Below, in pieces: positions 35,495 through 45,010 of a stretch of DNA of 64,000 nucleotides. A program made the translations under genes and the position numbers. Source of the stretch: Candidatus Polarisedimenticolia bacterium (GTDB lineage Bacteria; Acidobacteriota; Polarisedimenticolia; Gp22-AA2; AA152); contig DASYRE010000062.1 of the NCBI GenBank assembly GCA_036004685.1, positions 1 to 64,000 on the forward strand, read 5' to 3'. Position 1 is the stretch's first letter, and every line of letters begins with the position of its first letter. The notes under the pieces are model-generated. The model worked only from the letters and a program-made list of their open reading frames with translations, searched no databases and had not been told where the DNA came from.

Positions 35495-36274
35495 TCAGCG
35501 GGTGGCGCGGGATAGCCCGTCGGCTGGACTGGAAGCGCCTCCGGCGATCGCGGGCGTCGGGCCGGCCGGCGTATCGGGCGCGTCCAGAGAGGGATGGTAG
35601 GCATAGAGAAGGGTTTGATCTTTGACTTCGTCAATCAGGGTCCGCGCGATGGCGGGGCGCAAGGCGGGACAGCCCCAACTGCGTCCGAGACGCCCGAGCT
35701 TTTGCGCGACTTCATCGCCGACGTAGGGAGCGCCGTGGACGACAATGGTACGCTCCTCCGCGCGATCGTTCCTTCCTGGCTCCATTCCGCGAAGACGCAG
35801 TGAGTAGCCGTTCTTGCCGTCGTAGGTCGTCCCGGTCACGAACGCGCCGAGCGATGTCATGAGGCTCCCATCCTCGTTCGAGAAGTGGGTGGCCAGATCC
35901 TCGCCCGAGTTTTTGCCGTGCGCCACCAGCTCATGGAAGAGAAGCCGGCGCGAGGCCAGATCGAAGACCCACATCCTTCGCGTCATCGACGAAAGGCCGT
36001 AATCAATCACCGTGAGGATGGGGCGCGTGACTTCTCCTCGCGCTCGCAAGTCCTCCCAAGCCGCCAGCGCCGCGCGCAGCGCCTGGGGACGCATGGTGGG
36101 CGCCGCTTGCAGCAAATCAGCTTCCAGCGATTCGGAGTCGGTAACGACCGCTGGAATTCGGCTTAGGACTGGGCTCGAAGGGGCTGCAGGCAGCGCGACG
36201 GCCGTTCCGGCACGAAGCGGAATAGCCGAGAAGAGGAGGATGGAAGCCAGCAAGAGGATGGGGGTGGCTTTCAT
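35495..36274 (-). CDS. Murein L,D-transpeptidase catalytic-domain protein
   Basis: The 259-aa protein has a signal peptide (ILLLASILLFSAIPLRA). The YkuD-like_2 catalytic domain has the His of TIVVHGAPYVGDEV and the catalytic Cys in GRSWGCPALRP. The preceding VIDYGLSSMTRRMWVFDL strand is typical. Such enzymes are annotated as murein L,D-transpeptidase catalytic-domain proteins, remodelling peptidoglycan cross-links in the periplasm. It is adjacent to a second L,D-transpeptidase gene on the same strand (92-nt gap). Confidence 0.9.
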   Translation of the reverse strand: MKATPILLLASILLFSAIPLRAGTAVALPAAPSSPVLSRIPAVVTDSESLEADLLQAAPTMRPQALRAALAAWEDLRARGEVTRPILTVIDYGLSSMTRRMWVFDLASRRLLFHELVAHGKNSGEDLATHFSNEDGSLMTSLGAFVTGTTYDGKNGYSLRLRGMEPGRNDRAEERTIVVHGAPYVGDEVAQKLGRLGRSWGCPALRPAIARTLIDEVKDQTLLYAYHPSLDAPDTPAGPTPAIAGGASSPADGLSRATR

Positions 36275-36366
36275 GACAGAATCATTATAAGGGAGCTTGT
36301 CAGGAAAGTCCTGCCTCGTGCGTCAGGAAAATCGAAATTTGCTCGCCCTATTAGGCGCTATGGGGG

Positions 36367-38151
36367 CTATTGGCCCGAAACTGGCGGGGTAGGCTGTGGG
36401 GCGCCGGGGGACGGCTTCAAGTTTTGTAGGGAAGCCTTCTCGATGGCGGCCGCCTGGGGACCGTCGAGGTCGTAGATGTCCTGGGCGAAGTGGAGGCCCT
36501 CCTCCCCCGCCCAGGCCGTCAGATAGAGGATATGGATGGAGACGGGGGGCTTGACCGGAAGGTCTCGCTCTTCCGGCTTCTGGAGCGCCTCGCCGAGAAG
36601 TTGCCGCGACGAGTCATCGAGAATCTGCTGGGCCAGCTCGAGCGGTTTTTCGACCCGGATGCAGCCATGGCTCAAGTCCCGGTCCGATTGGTCGAACAGG
36701 CTCTTGGCGGGCGTGTCGTGCAGGTAGATCTGGAAATCGTTGGTGAGCTGGAATTTCAGCCGGCCGAGCGCGTTGTCCGGTCCCGGATCCTGGCGAAGCC
36801 GGAAGGGAAACTCCGCGTTCTCATCGATCGATTGCCAGTCCACCGTTGCCGGATCGATCTCGACAGCGTCCTCTCCCGAGCCCTTGAGCAGGCGAATTCC
36901 TTCGCGCTCCAGCGCTCTCGGATCTTTCTGGAGCTCCCGAACGTATTCATGGACGGCAATTCCCTCGGGGACGTTCCAGGGCGGATTGGCGACGATCGCG
37001 ACGATCCGATCGCTGAACACCGGCGTGGGGGTGTACGCTTTGCCGACGACGATTCGCGTGCGCCAGACCGAGCTTCCTTTCCGGACCAGCTCGAGGCGAA
37101 ATCCGGCGATGTTCACGAGAACGTGCGGCTCCCCGAGTTGGCGCGGAATCCAGCGCCATCGCTCGAGGTTCAGCTCGACCTGCCGGATCCGCCGATCGAC
37201 CGGCACGTTCAATGCGGCGAGCGTCTCCGAGCTCAGTTTCCCATGCGGCTCGATCCCGTGGCGCTCCTGAAATCGGCGGAGAGACTCGGAGAGCGGCGTA
37301 TCGAATCGATCCCCGGCGGTGCTCGCCGGAAGAGATGCCCCTTCCTTCCCGCCTCTCTCCGCGAGTCGCTGGCGAAGAAGGGAAACCCTCGGCCCGCGCG
37401 AGCCGGGCTTCATCTCCGGGCCCGCGGGAACGACGGGCCATCCGCCTGCCGCCTTGATCTCGCGAAGCCCCCTCAATTCATCGCGAAGGCGGGCGTAGCC
37501 CGCATGAGGGGGAGGAAGCGACTCGAGCAGTTCGGGGAGTTTGTCCGTCCGCAAGGCGCGTCCGAGCATCGCCAGGACGTCAAGCTCCGGGGGATTCGTG
37601 TGCCAGTCGCTCCGGATCTCGTCCGGGTGAACGCGGCCGGTGGAGAGATCGGACGCGTACCGGAAGAAGGAGGAGGTCATCAGCAGATCGAAATCGGCCA
37701 GGCCGGAGGCCGCCGACTCGTCGAGGTTGGCCTTGCCGATCCGCTCTTGCCGGCGCTCGAGCCCGCTGAGATAGTAGTCCTCCGGATCCAACCCATGCTC
37801 CCCCGCACGCCGCAGAGCTTCGAGGAATATCTTCGCGGACGGCCGGCTTCGGCCGGTGTCCTCGAACCAGGCCAGCCGGTAGGCGTTATCGGCGTAGAAG
37901 TCCTGAAGCGTGCTGCGCGTTGGAAATGCCGGCTTCGAAGCCCCTGGACCCTCTTTGGCCCCTTTCGGGGCGGCGCGCAGCTGGCGGGCCAGAGCCTGCC
38001 GGAGATCATCGGAAGACAGATCAGGCTTGCCGAGGTCCGCTAGAGATTTCAGACGCGCCTCGAGGAGCCTCTGAACCGGCCGATCCGTCCCGCACCCCCA
38101 AAGCAAGACGACGGAAAGCGCGATCCAGACGCGCCCGCGAGCCATTACCAC
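36367..38151 (-). CDS. YcbB/LdtD-type L,D-transpeptidase lipoprotein
   Basis: The 594-aa protein starts with a lipobox (VVLLWGC), so it is probably a lipoprotein. It has an N-terminal scaffold domain (TLQDFYADNAYRLAWFEDTG, then GLDPEDYYL) and a peptidoglycan-binding helical repeat (LRRFQERHGIEPHGKLSSET). The YkuD catalytic domain has the active Cys in DRDLSHGCIRVEKP. It makes 3-3 cross-links in the cell wall. The start is GTG with AGGAGG 5 nt upstream; ATG two codons later is possible. It precedes the other transpeptidase on the same strand. Confidence 0.94.
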   Translation of the reverse strand: MVMARGRVWIALSVVLLWGCGTDRPVQRLLEARLKSLADLGKPDLSSDDLRQALARQLRAAPKGAKEGPGASKPAFPTRSTLQDFYADNAYRLAWFEDTGRSRPSAKIFLEALRRAGEHGLDPEDYYLSGLERRQERIGKANLDESAASGLADFDLLMTSSFFRYASDLSTGRVHPDEIRSDWHTNPPELDVLAMLGRALRTDKLPELLESLPPPHAGYARLRDELRGLREIKAAGGWPVVPAGPEMKPGSRGPRVSLLRQRLAERGGKEGASLPASTAGDRFDTPLSESLRRFQERHGIEPHGKLSSETLAALNVPVDRRIRQVELNLERWRWIPRQLGEPHVLVNIAGFRLELVRKGSSVWRTRIVVGKAYTPTPVFSDRIVAIVANPPWNVPEGIAVHEYVRELQKDPRALEREGIRLLKGSGEDAVEIDPATVDWQSIDENAEFPFRLRQDPGPDNALGRLKFQLTNDFQIYLHDTPAKSLFDQSDRDLSHGCIRVEKPLELAQQILDDSSRQLLGEALQKPEERDLPVKPPVSIHILYLTAWAGEEGLHFAQDIYDLDGPQAAAIEKASLQNLKPSPGAPQPTPPVSGQ

Positions 38152-38252
38152 CGAATCCTCCTCGCCAAAGCAGGAACGCTCAGACGATCGATCCTACTCG
38201 ACGGGAAAGCAGGTTCCCAGGGAGCGGCCCCCGAGGGGTGCCAAGACGACGC

Positions 38253-40043
38253 TTAGTGGGTGTCGCCGCGACGGAGGTTTTGAACGGGCGCGGGAGGTTG
38301 GATGTCGACCCCTCCCGAGCCGTTCCATCGCTCGGGGACAGTCGTCGTGAAAACCGTAACCCGGGGTCGGGGCCATGCGGCTCCGGGCGAAAACCCCACT
38401 TCGAAGGGTCCCACGTCCGGCCCGCCGGGAGCTCCATCATTGAATCCCGGCAGCGGCACCCCGCGATTCTCCGCGGCGCTGCCCGCCAGAATCGCGAAGT
38501 TCAGGGCCCCCACGTCGACGAATTTCAGCGAGGAGGTTCCGGTGCCGAGGTAGGCTCCGTGACTGCCTCTCAGCCAGCCCTTGTCGACGCCGTTGACGAG
38601 CAGGTTGTAATCGCTGTCGAAGCTGGTGGACGTGTCCTGGCTGTTCCGGTTGCTTTCGAAGACGAAGATGTTGTTCCGGAACTGGAACATGTCGCGCCGC
38701 TTCTCGTTCCAGAAGAGCTCGTTCCCGCGCCCCCACATCAGGTTGTGGTAGTAGTAGATCTTCTGGGTCGCGTTGGGAGCATCCGATTTGATGATGGTCC
38801 AGGCGTTCCAGCCAAGTTCGTCGTAGCCGTACATGACATTCCGGTAATGAGGACCGATCAGGCTTCCCTCCTGATGGGAAACCGACGAGTTCCCGGCGGC
38901 CAGGAACAGATTGTCGTGCAGCCGCAGGTCGCGGGATTGAAAGCCGGCCGTGCTCTCCATCTGGATGTGATCGTCGTAGTTGTAGAGATAGACGTTGTGG
39001 TGAGACTGGGAATACTCGAACTCTCCCAGAATCTCGCCGTCGAAGGCTTCGTGCAGGTAGTTGTACCGGAACTCTTCATTGCGCGACGAATAGCTCTGGT
39101 AGGCTTCCGCGATCCCGCCCTCCAGCCAGAGAACGGCGTTGTACTCCTTGACCAGAGTGTACGTTTTTAGGCTGCCTCCATTGAGCTGGCGCACCGCCTC
39201 CGAGAAATCGCGGAAGCCCGGCCAGACGTATTCGCTCCATTCCACAATGGAATTGTCCGGCAGCTGGGCGCCGTACCGGCAGTACGAGAAGACCATGTTC
39301 CGGAGAGTCGGCGACACGCTGTCCTGGCTGAAGGAGATGCAGTAGACGCCGGCCCCCTTGATGCGGAACCCGTCGAAGATTACGTAGGGGGAGCCCGAGA
39401 CCTTCACGACGCTGCCGCTGCCCGCATCCCCGTACGTTGGAGAGGAGAGCAGGACCGAGGCGCCGTTGGGATTGACGCCGCCCGGAAGCTTGATGTAGAC
39501 CCTCCCGTTGCCGCTGGCCATTCCGTAGGCGACCATGTTGACCGTCCCCGCCTTTCCGGCGCGAAGATCGGCGACATTATTCAAGCGAAAGAGGTACTTT
39601 CCCTGATAGGCGCCGAACAGACACGGATCGTGGATGGCGGAGAAGATGCCGTCTCCGGTCACGCCGTCCGCGGCATCGTCCCAGGTCACCTGGCCCGACG
39701 CCACCTCCTTCCACATTCCGCTGATCGTCACCCCGCCCCGAGGCTCGGCGCGAATCCACACGGGGGAGGTTGACGAGCTGCCCAGGCTCTGAAAAACCGG
39801 CTTCTCATAGTAGACGCCGGGGCCGACGATCATGGCGTCTCCTCCGCGGGTCACGGAGGCGCCTTTCTGAATCGTGCGGCAGGCGCGATTCAGCGCCAGG
39901 CAATCGTTCGAGTCGTTTCCGGTGGAGGCGTCCACGTAGACCGTTTTCGGAGAGGTCTGGGCTCTGGCAGGATGGGGTCCGCTCCCGATGAGAGCGACCG
40001 CGACGAGAGCCAGGATGGACAGTTTGGCTCGAGGTTTGGGCAT
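38253..40043 (-). CDS. Secreted right-handed parallel beta-helix protein
   Basis: The 596-aa protein has a signal peptide (LSILALVAVALIGSGPHPARA) and then VYVDASTGNDSNDCLALNRACRTIQKG. This is the DUF1565/pectate-lyase-like opening in which an 'NDSNDC' loop leads into a parallel beta-helix. Repeating N-x-x-x-x-N/D/H turns (HHNVYLYNYDD, RLHDNLFLAAGN, YYHNLMWGRGN) fill the middle. It may bind or cleave a polysaccharide, but no catalytic Asp/Lys set could be fixed. Length and start are typical. Confidence 0.82.
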   Translation of the reverse strand: MPKPRAKLSILALVAVALIGSGPHPARAQTSPKTVYVDASTGNDSNDCLALNRACRTIQKGASVTRGGDAMIVGPGVYYEKPVFQSLGSSSTSPVWIRAEPRGGVTISGMWKEVASGQVTWDDAADGVTGDGIFSAIHDPCLFGAYQGKYLFRLNNVADLRAGKAGTVNMVAYGMASGNGRVYIKLPGGVNPNGASVLLSSPTYGDAGSGSVVKVSGSPYVIFDGFRIKGAGVYCISFSQDSVSPTLRNMVFSYCRYGAQLPDNSIVEWSEYVWPGFRDFSEAVRQLNGGSLKTYTLVKEYNAVLWLEGGIAEAYQSYSSRNEEFRYNYLHEAFDGEILGEFEYSQSHHNVYLYNYDDHIQMESTAGFQSRDLRLHDNLFLAAGNSSVSHQEGSLIGPHYRNVMYGYDELGWNAWTIIKSDAPNATQKIYYYHNLMWGRGNELFWNEKRRDMFQFRNNIFVFESNRNSQDTSTSFDSDYNLLVNGVDKGWLRGSHGAYLGTGTSSLKFVDVGALNFAILAGSAAENRGVPLPGFNDGAPGGPDVGPFEVGFSPGAAWPRPRVTVFTTTVPERWNGSGGVDIQPPAPVQNLRRGDTH

Positions 40044-40230
40044 TTCTCACAACATGCGACCCGCACGCATCATAATGCACCGCCGCGCTCCGGACCAGCC
40101 AAATCGGCTCGTTTCCGGAACCTCGAGCTGCACCTCGGGTCCATCGAGCCGGTCTGGCGATGTCCTCTCGGACCGGTCCGCCGTGCCGATGCCCCGAAGG
40201 GTCCCTCCCCGGCTTTGCTGGGAATCGTCG

Positions 40231-40695
40231 TCAATCCTGGCGCGTCGAGTCCGCTTCGAACATCGTTCTCCAGCTCTCTCCGTCCTCCGACATCTCCATC
40301 GTGCTTCGCATCGTTCCGGGCCCCGGGAACTCGTAGGTCAAACGGAAATGGCCCATCGCGTTGCGGCTGGTCATGACCAGCTTCGACCCCTCGAAGCTGC
40401 CCCGGAAGACGTCGGCGGGCATGCCCGTGCTGTCCCACCAGTAGAGGAGGTAGCATCTCTCGCTCTTGTCGTAGGTGAAAACGGAGTGGCCTTCGAACGT
40501 CGTCTTCCCTTCGCGTTCCTGGCCGTAATCGCCGGTCACGATGAAGCCGCCGAGCGCGATGCGGTTCTTGATGCGGCCCTCCGCCGTTCCTCCTTTCGGA
40601 TCCCATTGGGAGGGATGCATTTTCTCCTTGCTTGTCCAACCCCCCGCCATCTGCTCCAACTTGCGATGCTCCGGGCCCGGCTTCGGCATTTCCAT
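40231..40695 (-). CDS. DUF1579-family protein
   Basis: The 154-aa cytoplasmic protein has the DUF1579 pattern. HRKLEQMAGGWTSKEKM opens it, followed by beta strands GRIKNRIALGGFIVTGDY, TFEGHSVFTYDKSERCYLLYW and RLTYEFPGPGTM. The fold is a lipocalin/calycin-like barrel of unknown ligand. GGAGG lies 8 nt upstream. Its promoter region carries a consensus TATAAT flanked by a 12-nt inverted repeat, suggesting repressor control. Confidence 0.85.
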   Translation of the reverse strand: MEMPKPGPEHRKLEQMAGGWTSKEKMHPSQWDPKGGTAEGRIKNRIALGGFIVTGDYGQEREGKTTFEGHSVFTYDKSERCYLLYWWDSTGMPADVFRGSFEGSKLVMTSRNAMGHFRLTYEFPGPGTMRSTMEMSEDGESWRTMFEADSTRQD

Positions 40696-40747
40696 CGATT
40701 GCCCTCCTTCCAGGGTCCGGCCCCGTCCGTTCTGACGGAGCTCGTAT

Positions 40748-40787
40748 CGTTCGTACGGAAGTACCGATTATAGTGTCCGAACGAACG
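40748..40787 (-). promoter_or_regulatory. Operator-like inverted repeat across the DUF1579 promoter
   Basis: CGTTCGTACGGA (40748-40759) is an inverted copy of TCCGAACGAACG (40776-40787) with one mismatch. The 16-nt spacer holds a perfect minus-strand TATAAT (40767-40772). The layout fits a TetR- or MarR-type repressor site; no such regulator gene is adjacent. Confidence 0.6.
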
Positions 40788-40866
40788 CGCTCACAGTTTC
40801 CGCTGACCCGATGGAATTCGGCGACACGGGAGACCGGTCTTTCTGCAAGAACTTCCGAGGATTCAT

Positions 40867-41340
40867 TCAGGAAGAAGCCTCGGAAGCGCAGCGCACGGGG
40901 AAATTCACCGAATTGGCGATGAAGCACAGATGATGCGCCCGTTCGTGCAGGCTCTCGAGGACCTCGGGAGCGACGGGCTCCTTCAGGACCGCGCTCGGGT
41001 GCAGCACGACCTCCTTGAAATGGCCGCCTCCGTCCTCCGTTTCGATCATCCTTCCCTCGGGTCGATCCTGATACGACGTCACGACGATTCCTGCGTCGGC
41101 GCAGAGGTGAAGAAACCAGAGCATGTGACAGGCGGAGAGAGCCGCCACGAGCAGCTCTTCCGGGTTGTAGCGGGACGCGTCGCCGCGAAAGGCGGGATCG
41201 GAGGATCCGGGCAGCACGGGCTTGCCGGGCGCGGAAATGCCGTGGGATCGGGAATAAGCCCGATAGCCGCTCGTCCCGGTCCCGAGGTTTCCCTCCCAGT
41301 CCACGGTCACGGAATACCGGTGCTCGGCCTGCTTCCCCAT
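40867..41340 (-). CDS. OsmC-family peroxiredoxin
   Basis: The 157-aa protein has the OsmC fold with two redox cysteines in SACHMLWFLHLCADAG and ERAHHLCFIANSV. The RYNPEELLVAALSACH motif is diagnostic. It reduces organic hydroperoxides using the cysteine pair. The ATG at 41340 has GGAGG 5 nt upstream; frame extension beyond it is not supported. It is divergent, with 61 nt between, from a small cupin-like gene. Confidence 0.93.
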   Translation of the reverse strand: MGKQAEHRYSVTVDWEGNLGTGTSGYRAYSRSHGISAPGKPVLPGSSDPAFRGDASRYNPEELLVAALSACHMLWFLHLCADAGIVVTSYQDRPEGRMIETEDGGGHFKEVVLHPSAVLKEPVAPEVLESLHERAHHLCFIANSVNFPVRCASEASS

Positions 41341-41401
41341 GGCTGCCTCCGATCCTTGGCGAAGGGATAGGTTATCATCGGCGACTCTTGAGAGGGGCGA
41401 C

Positions 41402-41923
41402 ATGGATCCGGGAGAGGCTCGCATCCTGGAAGCGCTCGACGCCGCGGTGAGGTCGAAAGCCGTCGAGTCGAAGCTCGACGCGATGGCCGTCCGCGTCGAG
41501 ACGAAGCTGCGGGAGCGCGCCGGGGAGGTGCTGGCCTGGGAGCCGGTGCCGCTCAATCTGTATCCTGGTCCGCTTCCGAAAAGCATTCGATCGAGCTGGG
41601 TCTTCATCCTTCGGGCGGGCGCCGTCACCGGAGCCGAAAGGCATCCGAACAGTCGCCAGCGGATGATGTCGTATCGCGGCTCGGGGGATTTTCAGACCCG
41701 AACGGGGCCGGAATGGAGATCGCACTTTCTCAAGAGCGACGCTGCGCTTCCTCTCGAAAAGCGGTGGATCTCCATTCCTCCCCTCGTCTGGCACCAGGCG
41801 GTCGTGCCGCCGGAGAACTGGGTCGTGGTTTCATTCCACACCGCTTCGGAGGAGGATCTGATCGAGGAGCGGCCCTCGGAGAACGACTCCACCGTGCGGC
41901 GGAAGTATTCCGAAGAAGCGTAG
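41402..41923 (+). CDS. Cupin-like hypothetical protein
   Basis: The 173-aa protein has a helical N-terminus (ARILEALDAAVRSKAVESKL). The beta-rich part has a cupin-like pattern: SSWVFILRAGAVTGAERHPNS then WISIPPLVWHQAVVP, with one His in each motif. GAGAGG precedes ATG. The metal-binding set is incomplete, so the cupin call is tentative. Its stop is 2 nt from the convergent GlcG-like gene. Confidence 0.65.
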   Translation: MDPGEARILEALDAAVRSKAVESKLDAMAVRVETKLRERAGEVLAWEPVPLNLYPGPLPKSIRSSWVFILRAGAVTGAERHPNSRQRMMSYRGSGDFQTRTGPEWRSHFLKSDAALPLEKRWISIPPLVWHQAVVPPENWVVVSFHTASEEDLIEERPSENDSTVRRKYSEEA

Positions 41924-41925
41924 CC

Positions 41926-42339
41926 TCAAGAAGCCGCGATCGCCCCCGCGGCTCCGGCCTCCGCGACAACCTGGTCGTTCTCCACGGTGCTGCCGGAGAC
42001 CCCGATCGCGCCGAGGATCTCCCCCGAGGAGGTCTTGACCGGAACCCCGCCGGGAAATGAAATCAATCCCGCATTCGAATGCTCGATGCCATACAGGGAG
42101 CCTCCGGGCTGCGAGTACTTCCCGATCTCTCCCGTGTTCATGTCGAAGAACCGGGCCGTCCTGGCCTTCTTGATGGCGATGTCGATCGATCCCAGCCAGG
42201 CCCCGTCCATCCGGGCGAACGCCTTCAGGTTCGCGCCCGCGTCGACCACCGCGATGTCCATCTTCACGCCCAGCTCCTGGGACTTTCTCAACGCCGCGTC
42301 CACCGCCGCCCGCGCCTGCTTCAACGTAATCTCGCTCAT
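41926..42339 (-). CDS. GlcG/HbpS-family heme-binding-like protein
   Basis: The 137-aa protein of the GlcG/DUF336 family shows [37 protein letters not shown] and the C-terminal [20 protein letters not shown]. Members bind heme (HbpS) or have undefined metabolic roles. Full length, no signal peptide. It ends 2 nt from the convergent cupin gene. Confidence 0.9.
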   Translation of the reverse strand: MSEITLKQARAAVDAALRKSQELGVKMDIAVVDAGANLKAFARMDGAWLGSIDIAIKKARTARFFDMNTGEIGKYSQPGGSLYGIEHSNAGLISFPGGVPVKTSSGEILGAIGVSGSTVENDQVVAEAGAAGAIAAS

Positions 42340-42592
42340 GCCGTGCTCCTTGATAGGGGGAAATCATCGGTTCTATCGCGATCCTAATCGATCGTCGCGG
42401 ATCATAGCTCCGTTTCTTCGGGCGGAGGACCAGCCGTCTAGCTGTCCTTCTTGGCCCGCAGGCCGGGGCCTCCCAAGCTTCCGGGAGACGGAGGGGCGCC
42501 GCCCGCTCCCGGTCCGGTCCCGGAGCCGCTGAGGAATCGCATCGCCGAAGCGGCCAGGCCGTCGAGGGCCGAGCTGCCGTGGCTCCCGCCCG

Positions 42593-44812
42593 TTACCCGG
42601 ATGGCTTGCCGTGTGGGGGGGACTCGGGGGATCTCAGGGCCTCGATCCGCCATCCGAATTCCTCCACGAGCTTTTGGCTCCATCCCGTGTGCTCGAAGAC
42701 GAGCCGGCCCGACTGGTCCACGAACCAGGTCGTGGGAAAACCGCGGACTCCGACGCGCCGGACGTAGCCGTCGTCGAGAAGCACCTTGAAATCGAACTTG
42801 TTCTTCTTCATCCATTCCCGGACCAAATCAGGATTGGGATCGTTGTCCAGCGTGAGGACGGCGACGCCTGGATCGTTCCGGTATTTCTCATGAAGCAGCT
42901 GGATCTCCGGCATCTCCCCGAGGCACCAGCCGCACCACAGGCCCCAGAAGTTGATGACGGCGATCTTGCCTCGCAGGTCCATCGAACCAACCTTCGTTCC
43001 GGCCAGGGCTCTCAAGCTGAAAGGGGGAATGATTTCCGGCTTGGCGACGCGGTCCGCGAGGATCCTCTCCTTCCGTTTCGCGCGATCCTCGATCCTGAAC
43101 TTTTCCAGATAGGATTCGAACCCTTCCGCGCTGCCGTACCGCCGGACGTACAGGTCCTTGATCGCCTTCTCGGAGGGATTCGGCCCGGGGGTCTGGACGG
43201 CCATTCCCCGGACATAGAAGCCCTCGGCCTTCGGAAGATCTCCGGCCGACTCGAAAAGCCGGCCCAGATGAAAGAGGGTCTCCATCCGTCCGGGAGAGAG
43301 TTTCAAAGATCGCTGGAGGTCCTGCTCCGCTTCTTCCCGCCGCCCTTGGTTGAAGCGCACCCAGCCCAGGGCGTCCAGGAGCTGGCCCTCCATCATCTTC
43401 GCCCACTGCTTCTGGCTCTTACGGCTGTCGTAATGCCAGGTATGCTCCCGGTTGCGGGCCTCCCGGCGGTTTTCCTGAATTCCATCGAGCACGATGCGCT
43501 CCGCCTCGTTCAGGTGGGCCTTCCGGTCCGCCAGGACGACGGGCCCCCGCACCCGGAAAATTTGCTGGTTCGTCTTCTCGTGCTTCACCATCCCGTTCAT
43601 CAACGCGAGGATTTCATCGGCGCTCGCCGTCGCATCGTCGCTCAGGGAAAGGAAGAGATTCCCATAGGCCTCTCCGAGCAGCGCGTCGGCGCGATGGCTC
43701 GGACGCCGGATGAAGTCGCGGAGCATCCGGCGATAGACAGCCACCTCCTTCGGGTTCTTCTTGCCTCCCGCTTCGGTGCGCTCTTCTTGCCGGCGCCAGC
43801 GGTTCACGAGAACCCATTCGGCCTGGAGGCCGTCCGGTTCGAGTCGCAGAACGCGATCTTCCATTTTACGTTGCTGCTCCTTCAGGCCAAGCTCCCCGTA
43901 TTCGTTCGCGATACCTTGCACCACCTCCGGATTGTCTCCACGCTCTTTGAGCAGGAAGCGAATGTCCGATTCGATCTCGGCTCGTTTCTGTTCGGGCTTC
44001 CGGTCGGACCTTCCCCGGATGGCTCGCCACTTGAGAGCGTAAAGCGGGGCGGACAGAGGGCTGAGGCGGACCGCTTTCCTGAGAAGAGGATAGGCCTCTT
44101 CGGCGCGGTTCGCGAAGAGCAGGGACTCGCCCGCCCGCGCGTGCGCGTTCACGTTGGTGGGATCGATCCGGCGCGCCTCGCTGAAGGCCTCCAGCGCCTG
44201 CCTTTCCAGGATCGGATCGGTCTTTTCGCCTTGCGAGGCCGCGCGTCGATAGGCGACGGCCCGCACGACCAGAAGCTCGGCCGGATTGGGAACCTTGCTT
44301 TGCACACTATCGAGGAATGCGAGGGCCGTCGACAACGGGCCTTCCGAGGCAAGAACCGAGGCTCGCAGCCATAGGAAGTCGGGGTGCGTCTTCGCGAGAG
44401 AGAGCGCCTTCTGACTCGTCCGGAGAGCCTCGCGGCTGCGATCGGCGTTGCGCTGAAGCGCGCCGGTCAGGGCGAACCAGCCCCACGGGTCGCCGGGATG
44501 TTCGGTAATCAGCTTCTCCGCCCGGGGCACCGCATCGCCGCCCAGCCAAAGTCGCGATTGGTGCATCAAGCTCCAGGCCAGCACCTCCGTCGATCCCGGA
44601 AACCTGGCCGCCAGCCTCTTTTCCTCCGTCCGCCCCCCTTCGAAATCCTGGGCGAAGTACATCGTCCTCAGCTTCCTCGCCGCCTCCTCGGCCGTCGCCT
44701 TCTCCGCCGGTTTGCGGGGAAGGCGCGATCCTTCCGCCGCCGCCGGGAGGGCGCCGAGGGCGAGAAGCGCCACGCACAACGCCGTTTCGATTCGCAGGCT
44801 TCTTCCAAACAT
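42593..44812 (-). CDS. Secreted TPR-repeat protein fused to a thioredoxin-like domain
   Basis: The 739-aa protein has a signal peptide (TALCVALLALGALPAAA). About 540 residues of TPR-like helices follow, for example LEAFSEARRIDPTNVNAHARAG and DLQRSLKLSPGRMETLFHLG. The C-terminal TlpA/AhpC-TSA-like thioredoxin domain has active site WCGWC (FWGLWCGWCLGEMPEI) and a cis-Pro (GFPTTWFVD). It is likely a periplasmic thiol-disulfide reductase whose TPR part recruits partners. ATG at 44812 is preceded by GGAG; GTG one codon upstream is possible. Confidence 0.88.
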   Translation of the reverse strand: MFGRSLRIETALCVALLALGALPAAAEGSRLPRKPAEKATAEEAARKLRTMYFAQDFEGGRTEEKRLAARFPGSTEVLAWSLMHQSRLWLGGDAVPRAEKLITEHPGDPWGWFALTGALQRNADRSREALRTSQKALSLAKTHPDFLWLRASVLASEGPLSTALAFLDSVQSKVPNPAELLVVRAVAYRRAASQGEKTDPILERQALEAFSEARRIDPTNVNAHARAGESLLFANRAEEAYPLLRKAVRLSPLSAPLYALKWRAIRGRSDRKPEQKRAEIESDIRFLLKERGDNPEVVQGIANEYGELGLKEQQRKMEDRVLRLEPDGLQAEWVLVNRWRRQEERTEAGGKKNPKEVAVYRRMLRDFIRRPSHRADALLGEAYGNLFLSLSDDATASADEILALMNGMVKHEKTNQQIFRVRGPVVLADRKAHLNEAERIVLDGIQENRREARNREHTWHYDSRKSQKQWAKMMEGQLLDALGWVRFNQGRREEAEQDLQRSLKLSPGRMETLFHLGRLFESAGDLPKAEGFYVRGMAVQTPGPNPSEKAIKDLYVRRYGSAEGFESYLEKFRIEDRAKRKERILADRVAKPEIIPPFSLRALAGTKVGSMDLRGKIAVINFWGLWCGWCLGEMPEIQLLHEKYRNDPGVAVLTLDNDPNPDLVREWMKKNKFDFKVLLDDGYVRRVGVRGFPTTWFVDQSGRLVFEHTGWSQKLVEEFGWRIEALRSPESPPHGKPSG

Positions 44813-45010
44813 CACTATCTTCTCCGTTTTCGGCCGGCAAGGGCAGGCAGCCGATCGAGGGGTCGTCTCGCGGTTCTTCCAGGGGCGGATCGTACCATCA
44901 GGAGCTCTCGCGCACACTCTCCCCCGGTCTCAGCAGCCCCCTTTCGACTCCTGTATCATGGGGCGGGTGCGCGAAGGAGCCTGTCGCTTTCCTCAATCCG
45001 GGAGGTTCAC

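Noticed and set aside
42438-42592. Minus-strand frame after the TPR-thioredoxin stop, ending KKDS
   Set aside because: It is Gly/Pro-rich and lacks an independent start and ribosome site; the rest of its frame is a shadow of the thioredoxin domain.
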